From assembly GCF_000613805.1 (NCBI RefSeq), contig NZ_BAJR01000001.1, forward strand, positions 1 through 64,000: a stretch of 64,000 nucleotides of DNA, written 5' to 3'. The translations under genes and the position numbers were made by a program. The notes beneath the pieces are model-generated. The model saw only the letters and a list, made by a program, of their open reading frames with translations. It searched no databases and had not been told where the DNA came from. Source of the DNA: Phocaeicola paurosaccharolyticus JCM 15092 (GTDB lineage: Bacteria; Bacteroidota; Bacteroidia; Bacteroidales; Bacteroidaceae). This document shows positions 1-9,046 of the stretch, one piece after another (position 1 is the first letter of the stretch; every line of letters begins with the position of its first letter).

Positions 1-2
1 GT

Positions 3-107
3 TCCATCCCCAATTTATATGGTTGTGGCATGTCCTACAGGTTCCAAGCTCCTGAGCAACAAACCAAACATACACATTTTCTACATAAAAACACTATAAA
101 AAATTAA
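3..107 (+). CDS. Possible 3' end of a gene that begins before the window
   Basis: Frame 3 is open from the window edge to a TAA at 105-107 and would encode about 34 residues containing the string GCGMSYRF. An aromatic-ending SYRF string is common in outer-membrane barrels, but here it is internal and proves nothing. Frame 1 is also open to a stop at 97-99, so the reading frame is not certain. I do not recognise the family. Confidence 0.2.
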   Translation, partial: SIPNLYGCGMSYRFQAPEQQTKHTHFLHKNTIKN

Positions 108-173
108 TTATAACTTAAAATGGTTATTATTTATTTTATGAAGAATAATTGCCGAATATTTGCTTTTTAGGGC

Positions 174-215
174 AAAAAAAAGACCTTTATAACCAAATAG
201 TTATAAAAGTCTTTT
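174..215 (-). terminator. Intrinsic terminator of the tRNA-Arg transcript
   Basis: On the minus strand a 14-bp stem (AAGACTTTTATAAC with GTTATAAAGGTCTT, one U-G wobble) is followed by a run of T. The wobble pairs only on the minus strand, while the plus strand has a C/A mismatch. This fixes the direction and fits termination just after the tRNA. Confidence 0.75.
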
Positions 216-217
216 AG

Positions 218-289
218 TAGCCTGGAGGGGAATCGAACCCCTATCTAAAGTTTAGGAAACTCCTATTCTATCCGTTGAACTACCTGGCC
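218..289 (-). tRNA. tRNA-Arg (anticodon CCU)
   Basis: The 72-nt cloverleaf reads on the minus strand. The D-stem is GTTC/GAAT, the anticodon stem GGAGT/ACTTT with loop TTCCTAA (anticodon CCT, reading AGG), and the T-stem AGGGG/CCCCT with loop TTCGATT. The discriminator is A and no CCA is encoded. The acceptor stem is imperfect, with G1-U72 and an A5-A68 mismatch. An intrinsic terminator follows immediately. Confidence 0.92.
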
Positions 290-460
290 TTGATAAATCG
301 AGGGCAAATGTAATCTATTTTTTGACAAGTCACAAATAGAGTTATAAAAACAGCTAAACAAAATGTAATCCATTTGTAAGTAAAACGTTATTTATTCTTT
401 CAAAAAAAATATCAATTTATTCGTTTTTTATGCAATAATATATTATTTATTCATTTTTTC

Positions 461-491
461 TTTGATAATTGATAAAACTTAACGAACTTTG
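461..491 (+). promoter_or_regulatory. Bacteroides-type promoter of korAB
   Basis: TTTG (461-464), 19 bp, then GAACTTTG (484-491), which matches the TAnnTTTG -7 box except at the first position. The predicted start lies about 25 nt before the korA ATG. Confidence 0.5.
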
Positions 492-521
492 CATCTAGTA
501 ACTCACTAAAATAAATTTATT

Positions 522-2366
522 ATGGCAGACGAAATAGTAGTCAAGGAATTGGACCATGTCGTGATCAGATTCTCAGGCGACTCAGGCGACGGAATGCAAC
601 TTGCCGGAAACATCTTTTCAAATATTTCGGCAACTGTTGGAAATGATATAAGTACTTTCCCAGATTATCCTGCAGATATTCGTGCCCCGCAAGGCTCATT
701 AACTGGAGTATCAGGTTTCCAAGTACATATTGGTGCCAGAAAGGTTTTCACACCGGGCGATAAATGTGATGTGCTTGTAGCAATGAATGCAGCAGCACTC
801 AAAACACAATATAAATACGCTAAGAGTACAGCATGCATAATAATAGATACAGACTGCTTTAAGAAATCAGATTTAGAGAAGGCTGCTTTCCAGACAGAGA
901 ACCCTATCGAAGAGATGGGAATCAAACAAGATGTTATTGCTGCTTCAATATCACAGATGGTAAAAGACTGTCTGGCAGATAGCGGAATGGACAACAAATC
1001 TATTCTGAAGTGCAGAAACATGTTTGCTCTTGGTCTAGTATGTTGGTTATTCAACAGAGATATAAATATCGCAGAGACATTCCTCCGCGAGAAATTTGCA
1101 AAAAAACCTGCTATTGCAGAATCAAACATAAAGGTTTTACATGCAGGATACAACTATGGACATAACACTCATGCTTCAGTAAGCAACACATATAAGGTTG
1201 AGACTAAGGTAAAAGTTCCTGGAAAATATATGGATATTACAGGAAACAAGGCTACATCTTATGGTTTGATAGCTGCAGCAGAGAAAGCAGGTCTTAAGCT
1301 ATTCCTTGGTTCATACCCTATCACTCCTGCAACAGATATACTTCACGAGCTTTCTAAACATAAATCTCTTGGTGTAACAACTGTACAGTGTGAGGATGAG
1401 ATAGCAGGATGTTCTACTGCAATTGGCGCTGCCTTTGCCGGTAACCTTGCTGTTACCTCTACATCAGGTCCTGGTGTATGTCTTAAATCAGAGGCAATAA
1501 ACTTAGCTGTAATTACAGAGCTTCCTTTAGTTATTGTAAATGTTCAGCGTGGTGGACCTTCTACAGGTCTTCCAACAAAGTCTGAGCAGACCGACCTTCT
1601 TCAAGCTCTTTATGGACGTAACGGTGAATCACCTATGCCGGTTATCGCTGCTACATCACCAACACAATGTTTCGATGCTGCTTACCAGGCTTGTAAGATA
1701 GCTTTGGAACATATGACTCCGGTAATATTGCTTACTGACGCTTTTGTTGCTAATGGTTCAGGAGCATGGAAACTACCTGATCTCTCAACTTACCCAGAGA
1801 TTAACCCTCCTTATGCTACTGCAGAGATGAAGGATAGCTATACTCCCTATAAGCGCAATCCTGAAACAGGCGTTAGATACTGGTCTATTCCTGGAAATGA
1901 GGGATATATGCATATCTTAGGTGGACTTGAAAAAGATAGTAACACAGGAGCAATATCAACAAACCCTGATAATCATGACTTGATGTGCCGTCTGCGTGCT
2001 GAAAAGATAGCTAAGATTCCTGTACCAGACTTAAAGGTTGAGGGGAATGCTGATGCCGATCTTCTTATTGTCGGCTTCGGAGGTACTTATGGACATCTCT
2101 ATTCTGCTATGGAGGAAATGAATAATGCAGGACAAAAGGTTGCACTAGCTCATTTCACTAATATAAACCCACTGCCAAAGAACAGTGCGGAAGTTCTAAA
2201 GAAATACAAGAAAGTTGTTGTTGCTGAACAGAACCTTGGTCAGTTCGCAGCATACCTAAAAGGACAGATTGATGGATTTGTACCTTACAAGTATAATGAG
2301 GTAAAAGGACAACCTTTTGCTGTCAGCGAACTTGTTAAAGCTTTCACAGAGATCTTGAACAAATAA
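522..2366 (+). CDS. korA: 2-oxoglutarate/2-oxoacid:ferredoxin oxidoreductase, fused gamma-alpha subunit
   Basis: Catalytic subunit of the ferredoxin-dependent 2-oxoacid decarboxylase that makes acyl-CoA (most likely 2-oxoglutarate to succinyl-CoA) in the anaerobic cytoplasm. The 614 residues hold a gamma-type domain first (about 1-195, with GDGMQLAG and a PDYPADIRAP string). The alpha pyrimidine-binding domain follows (about 245-440, SYPITPATDIL and TSTSGPGVCL). The C-terminal transketolase-like domain ends the protein (VGFGGTYGHL, VVAEQNLGQFAAYL). This gamma-alpha fusion is the usual Bacteroidales form. korB starts 11 bp downstream, so the two are surely co-transcribed. The substrate could be another 2-oxoacid. 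2-Oxoglutarate is the customary assignment for this two-gene arrangement. Confidence 0.93.
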   Translation: MADEIVVKELDHVVIRFSGDSGDGMQLAGNIFSNISATVGNDISTFPDYPADIRAPQGSLTGVSGFQVHIGARKVFTPGDKCDVLVAMNAAALKTQYKYAKSTACIIIDTDCFKKSDLEKAAFQTENPIEEMGIKQDVIAASISQMVKDCLADSGMDNKSILKCRNMFALGLVCWLFNRDINIAETFLREKFAKKPAIAESNIKVLHAGYNYGHNTHASVSNTYKVETKVKVPGKYMDITGNKATSYGLIAAAEKAGLKLFLGSYPITPATDILHELSKHKSLGVTTVQCEDEIAGCSTAIGAAFAGNLAVTSTSGPGVCLKSEAINLAVITELPLVIVNVQRGGPSTGLPTKSEQTDLLQALYGRNGESPMPVIAATSPTQCFDAAYQACKIALEHMTPVILLTDAFVANGSGAWKLPDLSTYPEINPPYATAEMKDSYTPYKRNPETGVRYWSIPGNEGYMHILGGLEKDSNTGAISTNPDNHDLMCRLRAEKIAKIPVPDLKVEGNADADLLIVGFGGTYGHLYSAMEEMNNAGQKVALAHFTNINPLPKNSAEVLKKYKKVVVAEQNLGQFAAYLKGQIDGFVPYKYNEVKGQPFAVSELVKAFTEILNK

Positions 2367-2377
2367 AAAGGAATAAA

Positions 2378-3385
2378 ATGATGAACGAATATACAGCAAA
2401 AGATTTTAAAAAGGGACAGCCTCGCTGGTGCCCTGGATGTGGTGACCACTTCTTCCTAGCTTCTCTACATAAAGCAATGGCTGAAATAGGAATAGCTCCT
2501 CACGATACAGCAGTTATATCTGGTATTGGTTGCTCAAGTCGTCTTCCATATTATATGAACACATATGCCATGCAGACTATACATGGCCGTTCTGCAGCAG
2601 TTGCTACAGGATGTAAGGTAGCAAATCCTGATCTCGCTGTTTGGCAGGTATCGGGTGATGGTGATGGACTTGCCATTGGCGGTAACCATTTCATCCATGC
2701 AGTTCGCCGTAATATAGACCTCAATATGATTCTTCTGAATAACCGTATATATGGTCTTACTAAAGGACAGTACTCACCAACTTCTCCTCGTGGATTTGTA
2801 AGCAAATCTTCACCTTATGGAACAGTAGAAGATCCTTTCAATCCAGCAGAGCTTTGTTTTGGTGCCCGTGGACACTTCTTCGCACGTTCGGTTGCAACAG
2901 ATGCAGAGGGAACTATTGATATACTTAAAGCAGCAGCAAGTCATAAAGGTGCTTCTGTTTGTGAGATCCTTCAGAACTGTGTTATATTCAATGACGGTAC
3001 ACACTCATCTGTATCCACAAAAGAGGGAAGAGCAAAAAATGCTATCTATCTTGAACATGGAAAACCTATGCTGTTCGGTGAGAATAAGGAATTCGGACTT
3101 GCTCAGAATGGTTTCTCTTTGAAAGTTGTAAAACTTGGCGAGAATGGCATAACTGAGAAAGATATACTTGTTCATGATGCTCATTGTGAAGACAACACTC
3201 TTCAGCTTAAACTTGCTTTGATGGAAGGCCCTGACTTCCCTATTGCACTTGGTGTAATAAGAGATGTAGAAGCTCCAACATACAATGATGCTGTACACCA
3301 GCAGATAGACGAAGTTACTGAGAAGAAGAAATATCACAATTTCCAGGAACTACTTATGACAAATGATATTTGGGAGGTAAAATAG
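2378..3385 (+). CDS. korB: 2-oxoglutarate/2-oxoacid:ferredoxin oxidoreductase, beta (TPP) subunit
   Basis: Thiamine-pyrophosphate-binding partner of KorA; together they oxidise a 2-oxoacid and reduce ferredoxin. The N-terminus has the conserved WCPGCGDH (Cys18, Cys21). The TPP/Mg motif GDGDGLAIGGNH at about residues 90-102 leads to LLNNRIYGLTKGQ about 25 residues later. The 335 residues are full length for the family. Two ATG codons are adjacent (2378 and 2381) and either could start. The gene follows korA by 11 bp and is closed by a strong hairpin, so korAB is a two-gene operon. Confidence 0.94.
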   Translation: MMNEYTAKDFKKGQPRWCPGCGDHFFLASLHKAMAEIGIAPHDTAVISGIGCSSRLPYYMNTYAMQTIHGRSAAVATGCKVANPDLAVWQVSGDGDGLAIGGNHFIHAVRRNIDLNMILLNNRIYGLTKGQYSPTSPRGFVSKSSPYGTVEDPFNPAELCFGARGHFFARSVATDAEGTIDILKAAASHKGASVCEILQNCVIFNDGTHSSVSTKEGRAKNAIYLEHGKPMLFGENKEFGLAQNGFSLKVVKLGENGITEKDILVHDAHCEDNTLQLKLALMEGPDFPIALGVIRDVEAPTYNDAVHQQIDEVTEKKKYHNFQELLMTNDIWEVK

Positions 3386-3410
3386 TATAAAATTACTATA
3401 CCAATTATAT

Positions 3411-3449
3411 AAAAATCATCCTTGCTACATTGTAGCAAGGATGATTTTT
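3411..3449. terminator. Bidirectional terminator between korB and the DUF3108 gene
   Basis: Perfect 18-bp inverted repeat (AAAAATCATCCTTGCTAC, loop ATT, complement) with A-tract and T-tract on either side. It can terminate korAB rightwards and the minus-strand operon leftwards, and it touches the last codon of the DUF3108 gene. Confidence 0.88.
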
Positions 3450-4256
3450 ATTTGTTTACTATTGATGTCAAAGGATATTTGTTTCCTCTTACCTTGGTAA
3501 GAAAGGCTTTTGCCGAACCAAAGTTGAGATATAGATCCAACCTTACTGGCAGATGGTTTCTATCATCCGTAACAAAGAATGTGATCACCTCTTTCTCCTT
3601 TCTTCCCTTATATTCTACAAGTGAAAAAACAAGGCATCTATAGGTCACTCCGGCATCAGTCGTAAAGTTCTGCTTACCTCTATAGATAAGAGTCTCCTTC
3701 TCAACCTTCTTGCCTGTAGCCATAAGGAAATATAATTTCTGTCCTGTTACAAATGTTGATGGATCGTATGATCGTGCACGAAGAAGGATAGTAAGCATAT
3801 CGAATACGCAGTTCTTGCTTTGATATCTGCTTGTATCAATATTACCATCCTTGTGCAAACGTTTTTGGTTAACTATACACTCACCATTATTATACTTGAA
3901 CCAAGCCTCATCAACAGTATATCTGCTGCCCTCTTCTGCTCCTTTACGGAAATATAAAGGCTCCAGATTTGTTGTAGAGACAGATGTCAGTGTATCACGC
4001 ATCTTAAAGAAGAAGTCAACCTTCTTATTGCTTACAGAGACGAGTGAGGTACGAAGACATGGTTTGTTATCATAAGTCACCGACTGTACCGACAAATTTG
4101 CCTTACCAGCATCGACCCATATAACTTCCAGTTAAACTTCAAATCATACACTAGGTTTTCTCCTGGTTGAACTGCGTCATTTTCAGCAGTACATTGTGCA
4201 TATCCGTATGCAACTAAAGCAAAAAATAATATTATTGAAATTATGCTTTTTCTCAT
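3448..4256 (-). pseudogene. DUF3108 domain protein, frameshifted near its N-terminus
   Basis: Secreted protein of the DUF3108 family, a predicted periplasmic beta-rich protein of unknown function. The start is the ATG at 4256, which overlaps the upstream stop as ATGA and opens a signal peptide (MRKSIISIILFFALVAYGYA). After the string YDLKFNWK the frame is lost at about 4121-4126. Adding one base there gives FIWVDAGKANLSVQSVTYDN and joins the signal-peptide part to the 215-residue remainder (SYDPSTFVTGQKLYF, a family-like core). As written, the first 46 codons end at a TGA. It is the last gene of the GH3 and Ig-like lipoprotein operon. A sequencing error is more likely than true decay. Confidence 0.82.
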
Positions 4257-6175
4257 TTTGCTAATTTTCTTGCTCTCTCTTTATTGCGATCTCTAATCTT
4301 CTTCGCTTCATCCGGCTTCTGTTTCTTTATCTCATTAAGTTTCTGCCTATCAAAAGAGGTAGCATTAATATCCCAAGACTCGTTAAACTCAAAGTTTGCC
4401 TTCATCTGCCATGATTTAGGGAAATAATAGACCTCTTCTGCCTGGATACCTTTTTCAAAGTTTCCTGGATCCCAGATTCCATTATTGTTCCTGTCATTAA
4501 ACAAACGAATATAGTATTTTGTTTCAGGTTTCAGAAAATAGAAATCAGCAGCACCATTTTTACCTATTCTCACACTGCTAACTACCTCCTCTTTGTTATC
4601 CAACATCTCAACGATAGCATTATTATCTGCTCCGACAATATTGAGATATAGAGTTCCATAGTCTTCCAGTTTCTTTATCTTGAACTTCTGAGTGTACTTA
4701 TCTGTCTTGAGTCCGTATAATCCAGTAATTGCAAGAGAGTCCATTGTAAATTCATACTCTTTCTCCGGAAGCCACTCTGCAAGTAGGTTATACCGTCGCG
4801 GCACTATGGAATCCTCCATAATAAGGAAAGGTTCATCTTTCCATATTGTATCTTGTTTAACCTTAAGATGTACAGCTGCCGTATCAATCTTACTTACTGG
4901 CTCTTCGAATGAGAAAACTATGTTCTTGCCAAGATCGAACGTTTGAGGTATTTCAGCGTTCATCTTCAGGAAGGCGGTCGGCTCAACATACTCTTCACCC
5001 TTCTTACTCTTTTTCTTCCTCTCTTTTTCTTTCTCCTCTTTGGCTACCTTAGCAAACTTCTCTCTCTGTTCTTTATTGAATTTGTTTACCAATAATAACG
5101 TGTCGCACTTAGGAACAAGGTTCCCTAATGAGTCTGAGTAGAGATAATCCATCTTCATCTCTAAAGTATCTTGGTTACATAAAAGCGAGTCTTTTATCCA
5201 ATAGCATATAGAGTCATTCCTATTAGTCTTCTCAATTATGAAGGCATCTCTCTCATCAAAATTCAAACCTTTCAGTGCAGGCAGAGTATCTGCCTTAGCA
5301 CTGAACTGCAATATGAAGTGATTCTCCTTATCTCTCTGACTTTTCACAAAGAACTGTCTGTCATTCTCTGCTCTGAAAGCTTTAAGGATTATGTTATCGG
5401 GTAAGAAACGGGTATATTTTACAGTTTTAATAGTATCGATATGAACACTGTCCTTCCACAAAGTATCCTGACGTTCACTTGACATCATACTTGGAATTAT
5501 CAGAGAGTCACCAAAAGCCATCATTTCACTCTTTGAATCATATAGTGAGTTCTGGTTACCGTCCATGAGCGCATAAATCCTATACTTTCCCGGAGCTACA
5601 CCTCTTACTGTGAAATGTCCCCTACCATCTGTTCTGCCCACTCTTTCGAAAGATTTCTTTACAAAAGCACTATCAGCAAGGTCGGAATGAAGTCCTACCA
5701 ATATACCTTTAATAGGTTCTAAGTTCTTTGCATTCAGTACAGTTCCGGATACCTCCATAGAATCCACTGTACTGCCTGTAGAGAAGGTCAGTGCAAAATT
5801 GCCCAGAGGGTTTCCTTCGTTGTTATCAACAATAGCATCAGCGAAATCAATATTGTATGTAGTATTTGCTTTGATGGTGTCTTGAAGTTCCACAGTAATG
5901 TTCTTACCGACTGCCTTTATTTCAGGCATTTCAAGCTGTGGAGGTGAAACGATAACCTTTTCAGAAGCTTTTTCAATCTTCACATTCTCATCAAACTCAA
6001 TAGTAATCTTCTTACCTTTGAAGTTTACAGTGAAAGGAGCAGGTGAACTCTTTACGAATTTAGGAGGTACCTCATCAAATTCGCCTCCATCGGGCTGACC
6101 GATACTTGCACACGAATATACCCCTATAATCAGTAAAAGGAGGAAAAAGATTCTATATCTCTTGAAATAGCTCAT
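4253..6175 (-). CDS. Ig-like (Big_5) domain lipoprotein
   Basis: Predicted lipoprotein anchored by a type II signal (hydrophobic FFLLLLIIGVYSC with the lipobox Cys at residue 22). Residues about 33-135 form a bacterial Ig-like domain of the Big_5/SbsA kind (PPKFVKSSPAPFTVNF, IDFADAIVDNNEGNPL, FALTFSTG). A carboxypeptidase-regulatory-like segment follows (GTVLNAKNLEPIKGILVGLH), and the rest is further beta-sandwich. A Lys/Glu-rich linker sits at about 365-395 and the C-terminus is basic. The stop overlaps the DUF3108 ATG and the start is 5 bp from the restored GH3 stop, so the three genes form one transcription unit. The role is unknown. It is probably an envelope scaffold or surface protein. 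Confidence 0.85.
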   Translation of the reverse strand: MSYFKRYRIFFLLLLIIGVYSCASIGQPDGGEFDEVPPKFVKSSPAPFTVNFKGKKITIEFDENVKIEKASEKVIVSPPQLEMPEIKAVGKNITVELQDTIKANTTYNIDFADAIVDNNEGNPLGNFALTFSTGSTVDSMEVSGTVLNAKNLEPIKGILVGLHSDLADSAFVKKSFERVGRTDGRGHFTVRGVAPGKYRIYALMDGNQNSLYDSKSEMMAFGDSLIIPSMMSSERQDTLWKDSVHIDTIKTVKYTRFLPDNIILKAFRAENDRQFFVKSQRDKENHFILQFSAKADTLPALKGLNFDERDAFIIEKTNRNDSICYWIKDSLLCNQDTLEMKMDYLYSDSLGNLVPKCDTLLLVNKFNKEQREKFAKVAKEEKEKERKKKSKKGEEYVEPTAFLKMNAEIPQTFDLGKNIVFSFEEPVSKIDTAAVHLKVKQDTIWKDEPFLIMEDSIVPRRYNLLAEWLPEKEYEFTMDSLAITGLYGLKTDKYTQKFKIKKLEDYGTLYLNIVGADNNAIVEMLDNKEEVVSSVRIGKNGAADFYFLKPETKYYIRLFNDRNNNGIWDPGNFEKGIQAEEVYYFPKSWQMKANFEFNESWDINATSFDRQKLNEIKKQKPDEAKKIRDRNKERARKLAK

Positions 6176-6180
6176 ATTTC

Positions 6181-7688
6181 TTATTTATTCAAACTTAACA
6201 ACTCATCAATATAATCACGGTTATTGCTCAATCTTGCACTTTATGCTGTCCTCCAAGTTTGCCCTTTTCTTTCAACCAGTCATGGAAGAGATTTTCTCTA
6301 GCGACAATAATCTCTAAAGGCTGCAATGTAATATTTTTATGTCTCTTGGCTTCATAATCAGAGTTAATCTGCTGAAGTGAAGAGTCAAGCAATTCACTGA
6401 AATGTTCCAAAGAATCCGGCCTTTGAGAGAATTCAATAAGCCATTGGTGTCTGCATTTGGCATTTGAGTCCATAAACACAGGAGCGGCTGTATAATCTGT
6501 TATCTGAGCGCCAGTAGCATCACATGACTTCTTAAGACCCTGCTCAGCATTGTCAACCATAAGTTCTTCACCAAAGGCATTAATGAAATGCTTAGTTCTG
6601 CCTGATATGACAAACTTATAAGGACTTGTATTAGTAAATCTGACAGTATCGCCGATAAGATATCTCCAAAGTCCGCATGATGTGCTGATCACCATAGCAT
6701 AATTCTTATTCTTCTCTACACCCCATAGAGGAACTATATTGGGGTTCTCGCTATCCAACTCATCCATAGGAATGAATTCATAGAACACTCCATAATCTAT
6801 CATAAGCATCATGGAGCTATCTGTAAGGTCATTCTGCAATCCAAAGAAACCTTCGCTGGCATTATATGTCTCCATATAATGCATATTAGGAGTTGGAATA
6901 ATCTTTTTATATTGTTCACGATAAGGAGTGAAGGCAACGCCACCATGGAAAAATACTTCCAGGTTCGGCCAAATCTCCGTAAGGTCATTAGTACCTTTTA
7001 TCTCTAGCATATGCTTAATAACAGCAAGCATCCATGATGGTACTCCGGAAAGATTTGTAACATTCTGGTCCATTGTGCTTCTTGCTATCTTTTCCATCTT
7101 CTCCTCGAAGTCAGAGAGAAGAGCTATCTTCTTTTCCGGAACACGAACAAGGTTTACTAGAGGGTTCACATTCTCTATCAAAATAGCCGAAAGGTCTCCT
7201 ACAAGACTACTACTGAGATTATAGTTTGGCGAATGGCTTCCGCCAAGTATAAGTCCCTTACCTGAGAACATCTTACTATTTGGATTAGCAAGCATATAGA
7301 GTGCCACAGCATCTCTGCCGCCTGCGTAATGAATATCTTTTAATCCCTCTTTAGAAACGGGGATAAATTTACTCTTGTCATTTGTTGTTCCAGACGACTT
7401 AGCAAACCATTTTACTTCACCCGGCCAGAGAATATCCTTCTCTCCGCGTCGCATTCTCTCTACATACTGCTTAATCTCTTCATAAGTCTGGATAGGTACA
7501 TTCTTACAAAACTGTTCATAAGTGCCTATGCCAGAGTAATTATATTTCTTACCCCATTCAGTATTTTCAGCATCTTTTAGCAAACGCTTAAGAACCTTAT
7601 TCTGAATATATTCAGCCTCACAATAATATGAAGAAATGGCTTTCTGTCTCGGTTTGAAAAGTAAATTAATTAATGGTGTAGGATTCAT
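6181..7688 (-). CDS. GH3 family (auxin-responsive promoter-like) acyl-adenylate enzyme; C-terminus frameshifted
   Basis: Member of the GH3 branch of the adenylate-forming (ANL-like) enzymes. Plant members conjugate amino acids to acyl groups, and the bacterial substrate is unknown. Visible family strings are WFAKSSGTTNDKSKFIPVS (phosphate loop), YNASEGFFGLQ and YLIGDTVRFT. The start at 7688 (MNPTPLINLL) leaves about a 17-nt leader after the predicted promoter, whereas the upstream ATG at 7703 would be nearly leaderless. As written the frame ends at a TGA at 6228. Adding one C at about 6234-6238 restores PRLSNNRDYIDELLSLNK and a TAA at 6181-6183, 5 bp before the next gene. This is the first gene of the operon. 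Confidence 0.88.
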
Positions 7689-7711
7689 CTTGAAAATATT
7701 CATATTATCTG

Positions 7712-7740
7712 CAAATTTAACCTTATTATTATGAATTCAA
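7712..7740 (-). promoter_or_regulatory. Promoter of the GH3/lipoprotein/DUF3108 operon
   Basis: Minus strand: TTG (7740-7738), 18 bp, TAAATTTG (7719-7712), an exact TAnnTTTG box. The predicted start is near 7705. Confidence 0.6.
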
Positions 7741-7829
7741 GTTATTAGAATATTTTTTTTGCCCTTTATGCCTTTACTTTTGTTTTTTATTATCTTTACA
7801 ATAGACAAAATTATAAGTTATTGGGAGCA

Positions 7830-8838
7830 ATGAAGATAGGTATTCTTACATCAGGAGCGACTGCCCTGGGATAAATGCAACAATCAGAGGCGTTTGCAAA
7901 ACAGCCATCAATAATTATGGCATAGAAGTTTATGGCATCCATAGCGGATTCCGTGGATTATTGGATAACGAAATAGAGCTTCTTACTGACAAGTCATTAT
8001 CCGGCTTACTCAATATGGGCGGTACTATACTTGGCACATCACGTGAGAAACCTTTTAAGAAGAAGGGCTCCACTGTTGATGAGGATAAGGTGAATACAAT
8101 GTTAAGCAACATTGAGAAGGCTAATTTGGAGTGCATTGTATGTATAGGTGGAAACGGAACTCAAAAGACTGCTGCTAAACTTGCAGAAACTGGCGTAAAT
8201 GTAATCTCTATTCCAAAAACAATTGATAACGATGTCTGGGGTACAGATGTCTCATTCGGTTTTGACTCTGCAGTAACTATTGCTACAGATGCTATAGACA
8301 GACTTCACTCAACAGCAAGTCTCATCAGAGGGTGATGGTTATTGAGGTGATGGGACATAAAGCAGGGTGGATAGCTCTCTACTCAGGTATGGCAGGAGGA
8401 GGAGATATAATCCTTATCCCGGAACTTGAGTACGACATACACAACATCGGGAATACTATTATGAACAGACTTAAAAGAGGTAAACCATACTCTATAGTTG
8501 TTGTTGCTGAGGGGATAAAGACAGAGAACAATATGAAGGCTGCACAGTATATAGCAAACGAGATAGAGTACGAGACCGGATTCGAGACTAGAGAGACTGT
8601 ACTAGGATATATACAGAGAGGAGGCTCACCTACTGCTTTCGACCGCAACCTGGCAACAAGGATGGGAGGGCATGCCACAGAGCTTATTATAAATAAGCAG
8701 TTCAATAGGATGGTATCCCTTAATGGTTCGGACATCAGCTCTATACCACTACATGAAGTTGCAGGAAAGCTTAGATTAGTTCCTCAAGATAATGACTTGA
8801 TAATTCAAGGACGTAAGATGGGCATCTGTTTTGGATAG
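7830..8838 (+). pseudogene. pfkA: ATP-dependent 6-phosphofructokinase, two single-base deletions
   Basis: Glycolytic enzyme phosphorylating fructose 6-phosphate to the 1,6-bisphosphate. Restored, it has the nucleotide-loop start MKIGILTSGGDCPGINATIR, then GFRGLL, the core CIGGNGTQKTA and PKTIDNDVWGTD, VIEVMGHKAGWIA, and the end GRKMGICFG. That is about 336 residues, near normal for the family. The frame breaks twice. At about 7854-7858 one G is missing from GGAGGCGAC, giving an early TAA. At about 8319-8321 one T is missing, which produces TGA. Both repairs recover highly conserved residues. An intact phosphofructokinase is expected in a fermentative anaerobe, so I suspect sequencing error. 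The start is the ATG at 7830, just after GGGAGCA. Confidence 0.9.
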
Positions 8839-8918
8839 AGCAATTTATTGTTGCAGTATCGACACAGAAAGTGATAGATTGACCTGTTGCAGTAAGTCTG
8901 AAGCTATTGGAATTTATT

Positions 8919-8963
8919 AGCTATGAAAATAACCGACAATTTATGATAGGTTATTTAATAGCT
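8919..8963. terminator. Hairpin between pfkA and rnc, possible terminator
   Basis: AGCTATgAAAATAACC pairs with GGTTATTTaATAGCT around a 14-base loop, giving about 14 bp with one bulge. There is no long T-tract, so its use as a terminator for the convergent genes is uncertain. The remainder of 8839-9046 shows no gene. Confidence 0.45.
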
Positions 8964-9046
8964 TTACTGAATCCGCATCTTTGTTGGTGATTTATGAAAA
9001 AGCCAGAATTTTAAGATTGTATCTTAGGAAAGAGAAATTAAGGCAT

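Noticed and set aside
665-1153. 162-codon open frame on the minus strand
   Set aside because: It lies wholly inside korA, which has strong family matches, and its product has no recognisable domain.
8839-9046. Possible remnant gene between pfkA and rnc
   Set aside because: No frame of useful length or family string is present; the stretch is better explained as a spacer with a hairpin.
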